From positions 142,496 through 206,495 of the IMG/VR virus record IMGVR_UViG_3300009537_002640: DNA of 64,000 nucleotides, one strand, 5' to 3'. Under the pieces are notes generated by a model. It did no database searches. It had not been told where the DNA came from and was given only the letters and a program-made list of their open reading frames with translations. This document shows positions 59,630 through 64,000 of this stretch, one piece after another; the first letter of the stretch is position 1; each line of letters opens with the position of its first letter. The stretch comes from a virus. Both the position numbers and the translations under genes were made by a program.

Positions 59630-62600
59630 TATTCCCCTCCATTTCCCTGTATAGCTCTAGTCGTCCCGCTCGTTTTGACAAAGCTTTTGGTTTAGAGCTG
59701 GCAAATCTAGAATCCCTTTTGAGTTTAGCAACAGAATCATAAAACATTACCATCTCGTATGGAACGTCCAGTACGTTTCTATTATCCTCTATTCGTATGC
59801 TCTTATGTGGAGGCATCTTTTCAAGAACATTCTGTATTGTCTTCAAGTAGCTGTCTGAAAGTGCACCAGGAACATCAAAGGTAGAAAACATATCCATTTT
59901 AGCAACCCTCATCCAACCCTTAGATAATGCATCCTCATAAGTAGGTTCTTCGTCCGGACCAAAGTAACCAAAAAACTCTGGATGGTCCTTTATAAAGAGT
60001 ATATGTCCATTAGGCGCATCATAGAGCTTGCCATCCGGAGAAAACCACCAGGCATTGTAATCTGCTCGCTTAGATAGTGATTTCTTACCAAATGGAATAC
60101 GCTTCTTATTTCCACAGCTCCATACTTGAACATGGTTAGCTGTCCAAGAACCACTTGGTACTTCGCCATCGAACTTCTCTTTAGGTGGTTCCATGTATTC
60201 AAGTGTCACGTGAGGTTTGTAGGATGGAAAATGATCATCAACCTCTACGCCTGCTTCAATCAAAGCTTTTTTCAGTGCCTTGTGCAACTTATGTAACTCT
60301 TTGGACACCACAGCCATCTTAGCAATCTTACAATTATCAGAATGCTTGGTTGCAGGAAAGTAAGTCGGCTTCTTATCTAGTTCTAACTTTATAGGGCTAA
60401 AGTCCTTGATAACATCACGTACCACGCCATACACAGTCTCCTGCTTTTTCTCAGGCACATCTCCTATGTACAATACTGTTACATGAGTGGCGCTATCGTC
60501 GTGTTCGCCTAAAGAGGGAAATTGCTTAGACATGTCTTTTGGCAGAAGTATAAACACACCAGCACCATGTTTTCTGTCCTTTTTCTTCTCGTCTCTTTTA
60601 GAAAGCTTCTTTACGCCATCCCTAATTGATAGTGATTTCTTGCTTACCATTTCCTCTGCCCACTCTGGCAGTTCAAGCTCCATCTTATTAGGGTCTTTTA
60701 TGTTGCGTGCATTATTGGCGCTCTCTATGTAGTCAGGATAGTCCTTGTCCAAACCTAAGTCAAAGAAGGAATCAGGGTTGGTATCTACTAATTGAACTAT
60801 TGCGCCGCGACCAAGCTCAGGGAACTTATGATGTAAGTGATAGTAGAAGAATGCACGTGCATCTTGCTGAGACAAAGCCTCAGCTGCAGCTTCTAGTAAC
60901 TCCTTAAACTCATCTTCTTCGCGCTCATGATACTTGAATACAAAATAGAACTTGGCATTGTCCTCTAACATGTTTTTCAATGCAAGAGCCTCTTCCTCTG
61001 GGCATTCTTTATGTAGCCCGCGATAGAAGAATGCATCAGGGTCGTTCTCTGCTAATTGTTTAGCTTCGTTGTCGCTAACATCGTGAATATCGTGCTCTGG
61101 CTCTTCCTCGTCTCTGTGTCTAAAGATAGGAGCCTTCTCAAACCAGTCACCCATCTCATCATCTTCGCCATGACCCATGTCTTCGTCATTAAGCTCATTG
61201 TTGATTTCAAATATAAGGTCTGGCACAGTTTGATTGTGTGCTATTTTGAAAGCATCAGCAAACTTGCTAACTATTTCATTAGGCACACCAGATGCCACCA
61301 TGTCTTCATACAGATACGGAGCTATGGTTATTTGGTCATAGTACTCTGGCTCTGCATAAGCTCTACCCAAATACCTCTGCTTGGCACTCGTTAAAGCCTG
61401 TGGGTCGAACTTAGCTTCGTATATGTTGACATGAACAGCATTATTTACCGGCTCAATTTTAGCCGTCATTCTCACCGGGACATCTTTGTCTCCTGACAAT
61501 ACCTTTACCGCTCTAGCTATAGCATTTAGGTCTGCTCCAGAAACATCAAATGCTGTTCCCTTAAGGTGTGCTGGATGTTTCTCTGGCACTTTAGGCGGGC
61601 CAACTATGTAGCGAAATTGCTTAGTCAGAATCCTGGCCTTTTGTGCAGGGTCAGTTACAGTAGGGTAGTATATGTTAGCACGATATCTTTTCCACGCATT
61701 TTCAATGATTTTAGTCTGGTCTTCTAGTGTGCGAGAGCCAGAAGTTAAACGTGCCCCAGGTGGTAAAAATGGGCTTAGCATTGCCCATGCACTTAGTATA
61801 GTTTCATTAATCTTAGCCCTAGGAGAAATATTTAGTGCTTTCCTCTGATCCTCAGATAACTGCACTCCTCCCTCCTCTTTAGGAACAACACTTACAGATG
61901 GAGAAAGTTTCTCTTTCATTTCCCTAACTCTCTCTGTATGCTGCTCGGTTAGCGCCCTAACAGATAGTGATTGGCGCTTAACCATACGAGGCTGTTGTTT
62001 TTGATAAAGAGCGGCAACGAAATCTTTCATAGGAGGCATGACAACACTGCTGCCCAAAACTACATGAATAGCGTTATTGGCTGGCTCCACCAAAGAGCTT
62101 ATAACCTGAATAGAGCCAGGGAACGCTGCAGCAACCTCCATAAGGGTCTTATTAATGGCCCTAAGATTACTTCCAGTAATATCAAATGCTACACCTTCCT
62201 GATGTTCAGACTCGCCAACGAAAGCTATATCTGGTACCTGTACACCCTTAGGAGACTTATTCCTAATATAGCTTACCATTTGATTGAGGCGCCTCTTCTC
62301 TCTGCGATTAAAATCCTTGTCGTTTACGGCCTTCCAATACATTACTCTCAACTCTTGGTCTGTTATCCCAAGCTCTTTAGAGAAAGTAGTATGATAGACA
62401 CCCTGGTTTCGCTTCCACTCGCCAGGCTTACCAGCGTAACTTCTCCAGTACTCCAAAACTATCTTGGCCTGTTCACCTGCGCCACGATAAGCACTACTAA
62501 GGTATGTATTGTTTGGCATAAACGGAGCTATTATTCTCCATGCGCGTTCAATGCTTGGGGTTAACGTCGCGGACTCGTACACATTAGTGACGTTTTTATT

Positions 62601-63470
62601 AACGTCTACCAGTTGTGCATAGTTCTCCCATCGAGACGGGTCAGTTACCGGCGCGTTTACATCTACAGGTGGAGTAGGAGTATGCTTAATGGTGCTTACA
62701 GGAAGCTCTTCTTCCTCCATATATGATTGCGCTCGTATGCTAAAAGCCTTCTTTTCCTTTTTCTCTTCTTTACCTTCGTGCTTTTCTACAAGTTCAGGGT
62801 CAAGATACTGATTCTTGAGAGTAGAGGCTTTGTGACCAACTATATCTGCCACCTCCTCTAGTGCCTCTTTAAAATCCTTCTTCTTTAACATTTCCTTCAT
62901 AAGACGATTGGCGTGAAACCCTCGCAAATCTTTAGCGCTGATATCAAATGGTTTCAGATATCTATTAACGGCACGATCCCAAATCTTCTTACCATCGATT
63001 TCAAATATGAAGTCATCAGCCTTTTTACCCTTCATAAGGTCTCTGATAGCCTTAATAACCTCATTATTTTCAAGCACAACGTTTTGTTCCACTTCACCTT
63101 TTCCAGGAAAATCAAAAGTCATTTTCCCTGAGCCGCCCTTAACGTGCTTTACTTTAAGAGTAGATGCTCCGTAGGTTCCTTCACGAGCAGATTCCTCATT
63201 ACCAATGCGCATAGCTGTCTCATCCATAATTCCAACTATGGCTGCAATAGCTTTGGTTCGTTCATCATCGGACTTTAGGTCTTCGCGATACTGCTTACGC
63301 ACCTTATCAAGCTCTTTTTCCAACTTCTTGAGCTTATCTTTCTTCTCTTCCCAGCGCTTTTCAACATGCTTCTCGTCGTATACCCACACGTATCCCTTAT
63401 CGGTCTTCTTCTTTTCCTTGTAAGCCGGTTTGTCAGAGGTAACTTTTGCTCGTTTACTTAGCAGGTTCAT
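59598..63470 (-). CDS. Multidomain protein: topoisomerase IB-like, two M15-like, 2H phosphoesterase
   Basis: 1290 residues. Domain 1 (about 15-235) is type IB topoisomerase/tyrosine recombinase-like. R88 (MRIGNEES), K124 (FPGKGEV), R183 (KDLRGFHAN), H213 (VGHKAST) and Y222 (NQYLDP) occur in the right order; the R88-K124 (36) and H213-Y222 (9) spacings match poxvirus topoisomerase. Domains 2 (300-475) and 3 (550-685) resemble D-Ala-D-Ala peptidases (SEHQEGVAFDITG...NNAIHV; HLKGTAFDVSG...NNAVHV), with H, D and H ligands but no usual ExxH. Residues 800-920 hold three FF..(G/H)L repeats. Domain 4 (about 970-1120) has two HxT motifs (H996, H1087). An LS(K/I/V)R(A/D) tag stands at nearly every boundary. 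Probably a virion protein. Confidence 0.78.
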   Translation of the reverse strand: MNLLSKRAKVTSDKPAYKEKKKTDKGYVWVYDEKHVEKRWEEKKDKLKKLEKELDKVRKQYREDLKSDDERTKAIAAIVGIMDETAMRIGNEESAREGTYGASTLKVKHVKGGSGKMTFDFPGKGEVEQNVVLENNEVIKAIRDLMKGKKADDFIFEIDGKKIWDRAVNRYLKPFDISAKDLRGFHANRLMKEMLKKKDFKEALEEVADIVGHKASTLKNQYLDPELVEKHEGKEEKKEKKAFSIRAQSYMEEEELPVSTIKHTPTPPVDVNAPVTDPSRWENYAQLVDVNKNVTNVYESATLTPSIERAWRIIAPFMPNNTYLSSAYRGAGEQAKIVLEYWRSYAGKPGEWKRNQGVYHTTFSKELGITDQELRVMYWKAVNDKDFNRREKRRLNQMVSYIRNKSPKGVQVPDIAFVGESEHQEGVAFDITGSNLRAINKTLMEVAAAFPGSIQVISSLVEPANNAIHVVLGSSVVMPPMKDFVAALYQKQQPRMVKRQSLSVRALTEQHTERVREMKEKLSPSVSVVPKEEGGVQLSEDQRKALNISPRAKINETILSAWAMLSPFLPPGARLTSGSRTLEDQTKIIENAWKRYRANIYYPTVTDPAQKARILTKQFRYIVGPPKVPEKHPAHLKGTAFDVSGADLNAIARAVKVLSGDKDVPVRMTAKIEPVNNAVHVNIYEAKFDPQALTSAKQRYLGRAYAEPEYYDQITIAPYLYEDMVASGVPNEIVSKFADAFKIAHNQTVPDLIFEINNELNDEDMGHGEDDEMGDWFEKAPIFRHRDEEEPEHDIHDVSDNEAKQLAENDPDAFFYRGLHKECPEEEALALKNMLEDNAKFYFVFKYHEREEDEFKELLEAAAEALSQQDARAFFYYHLHHKFPELGRGAIVQLVDTNPDSFFDLGLDKDYPDYIESANNARNIKDPNKMELELPEWAEEMVSKKSLSIRDGVKKLSKRDEKKKDRKHGAGVFILLPKDMSKQFPSLGEHDDSATHVTVLYIGDVPEKKQETVYGVVRDVIKDFSPIKLELDKKPTYFPATKHSDNCKIAKMAVVSKELHKLHKALKKALIEAGVEVDDHFPSYKPHVTLEYMEPPKEKFDGEVPSGSWTANHVQVWSCGNKKRIPFGKKSLSKRADYNAWWFSPDGKLYDAPNGHILFIKDHPEFFGYFGPDEEPTYEDALSKGWMRVAKMDMFSTFDVPGALSDSYLKTIQNVLEKMPPHKSIRIEDNRNVLDVPYEMVMFYDSVAKLKRDSRFASSKPKALSKRAGRLELYREMEGNNVFENTVQCG

Positions 63471-63753
63471 TAATGTTCTCCGGGTCTAAGTTGCGTACGT
63501 ATCGTTTGTTTCTTGTCATCCAATCTAATAGTTTGCCCAGGTTTCTAATTACAACTCTTCTGTGCCATGTGGGCTCCATAGTGCAAAGTGTATCGTATAT
63601 ATGTCGTGCTGTCTTAATAACCTCATCAGCGTGCGAAGGACTAGAGTGCTTTTTGGCAATATCGAACTCTATTTTGAGTGTTCGCATAGCTTTATTGATA
63701 GTGTGAGTATTCTCGTAGTCCAAGAATATGTTCATTTTTGCCAGCATATTCAT
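63454..63753 (-). CDS. Unrecognised helical protein (99 aa)
   Basis: Helical and basic (INKAMRTLKIEFDIAKKHSS; VIKTARHIYDTLCTMEPTWH; VVIRNLGKLLDWMTRNKRYV). It overlaps the following large gene by 17 bp and starts 11 bp after the preceding gene. Several in-frame Met codons lie near the start; the first has an AAGGG-like site. No family recognised. Confidence 0.6.
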   Translation of the reverse strand: MNMLAKMNIFLDYENTHTINKAMRTLKIEFDIAKKHSSPSHADEVIKTARHIYDTLCTMEPTWHRRVVIRNLGKLLDWMTRNKRYVRNLDPENINEPAK

Positions 63754-63763
63754 GAGCTAACCC

Positions 63764-64000
63764 TTATACTGGTGGAGGACCACCAGCTCCTCCGCCACCT
63801 AGACCACCGCCACCTGGTGGAGGGCCACCCATGCCTCCGCCTGAACCGCCTCCTGGGCCTCCCATAGGTGGCATTGGCGGACCACCGCCTCCACCACCAC
63901 CTAATGGTGGTGGGCCACCCATACCGCCACCAGGACCGCCCATTCCACCTGGGCCTCCTGGCATTGCTCCAGGAATACCAGACTCTTCGGCTCCTGGAGT
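63764..64000 (-). CDS. C-terminal part of a Gly/Pro/Met-rich protein (partial)
   Basis: Only the last 78 codons are inside the window; the gene enters from the right edge. The visible part is low complexity, GGPGGMGGP-type, ending GGAGGPPPV. The segment before it (TPGAEESGIPGA) is acidic, so the frame clearly continues beyond the window. A Gly/Pro-rich tail at this position, upstream of protease and capsid genes, would fit a portal protein end, but nothing in the visible part proves it. Confidence 0.6.
   Translation of the reverse strand, partial: TPGAEESGIPGAMPGGPGGMGGPGGGMGGPPPLGGGGGGGPPMPPMGGPGGGSGGGMGGPPPGGGGLGGGGAGGPPPV

Noticed and set aside
61971-62564. Plus-strand open frame of almost 200 codons inside the 1290-residue gene
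   Set aside because: It runs antisense to a gene with clear domains, has no ribosome site, and its product has no recognisable pattern. Other plus-strand frames in the window are similar shadows.

Overview
The window is a block of structural genes from a large tailed bacteriophage (Caudoviricetes). Every supported gene reads leftwards on the minus strand. Genes are packed with small gaps or with ATGA/TAATG stop-start overlaps, and most starts have strong AGGAGG-type ribosome sites. I see no bacterial housekeeping genes, tRNAs, integrase, transposase or CRISPR array. The tail-fibre modules (DTGFYE-type repeats, LTTTERDAL...EGMVIFN C-terminus, DDHPQYL collar motif) resemble fibres of aquatic phages. 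The host cannot be named from this sequence. A lipoprotein signal, an LpxH-like phosphoesterase and peptidoglycan-related domains fit a bacterial host, perhaps Gram-negative.

Read in the direction of transcription (right to left), 64-56 kb starts with the Gly/Pro-rich C-terminus of a gene entered from outside. Next comes a 1290-residue multidomain protein (topoisomerase IB-like, two M15-like peptidase domains, 2H phosphoesterase-like). A RelE-like protein, a lipoprotein trypsin-like protease and several small proteins follow. From 56 to 38 kb lies the head module: a 1342-residue prohead protease/scaffold-like protein, acidic and lysine-rich small proteins, internal virion or DNA-ejection candidates (two with possible peptidoglycan-binding regions), a decoration-like protein and the major capsid protein. 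The capsid gene ends at a clear terminator, followed by a thermonuclease. From 37.5 to 1 kb is an adhesin/tail-fibre module of about 20 genes, including one 3811-residue modular fibre. It is interrupted by an enzyme cluster: patatin lipase, calcineurin-like phosphoesterase, cold-shock protein, and further on a zinc metallopeptidase.

The most unusual content is a set of short sequence tags shared by otherwise unrelated proteins. (1) An LS(K/I/V)RA motif near N-termini also sits at almost every domain boundary of the 1290-residue protein. (2) An N-terminal SE(V/I)M.E(F/Y)..IA tag and an EAHPGG...TELTH...VE motif recur in head-region proteins. (3) A roughly 25-residue helical hairpin (LA..LD..G...A..LD..L) occurs 11 times in 9 proteins between 42.5 and 59.6 kb. 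(4) The tripeptide D(G/A)Y is greatly over-represented in nearly all fibre/adhesin proteins but not in the head/enzyme half. I infer that (1)-(3) are virion-targeting or processing signals and that (4) is a fibre-specific structural or modification motif.

In the non-coding DNA there are two further families. An AT-rich element TA(C/T)TAATA(T/A)TT lies in six intergenic gaps and is a candidate phage promoter. Three stem-loops have unrelated stems but a common 9-nt loop (TCNTYRTGG). No gene-free stretch exceeds about 205 bp.
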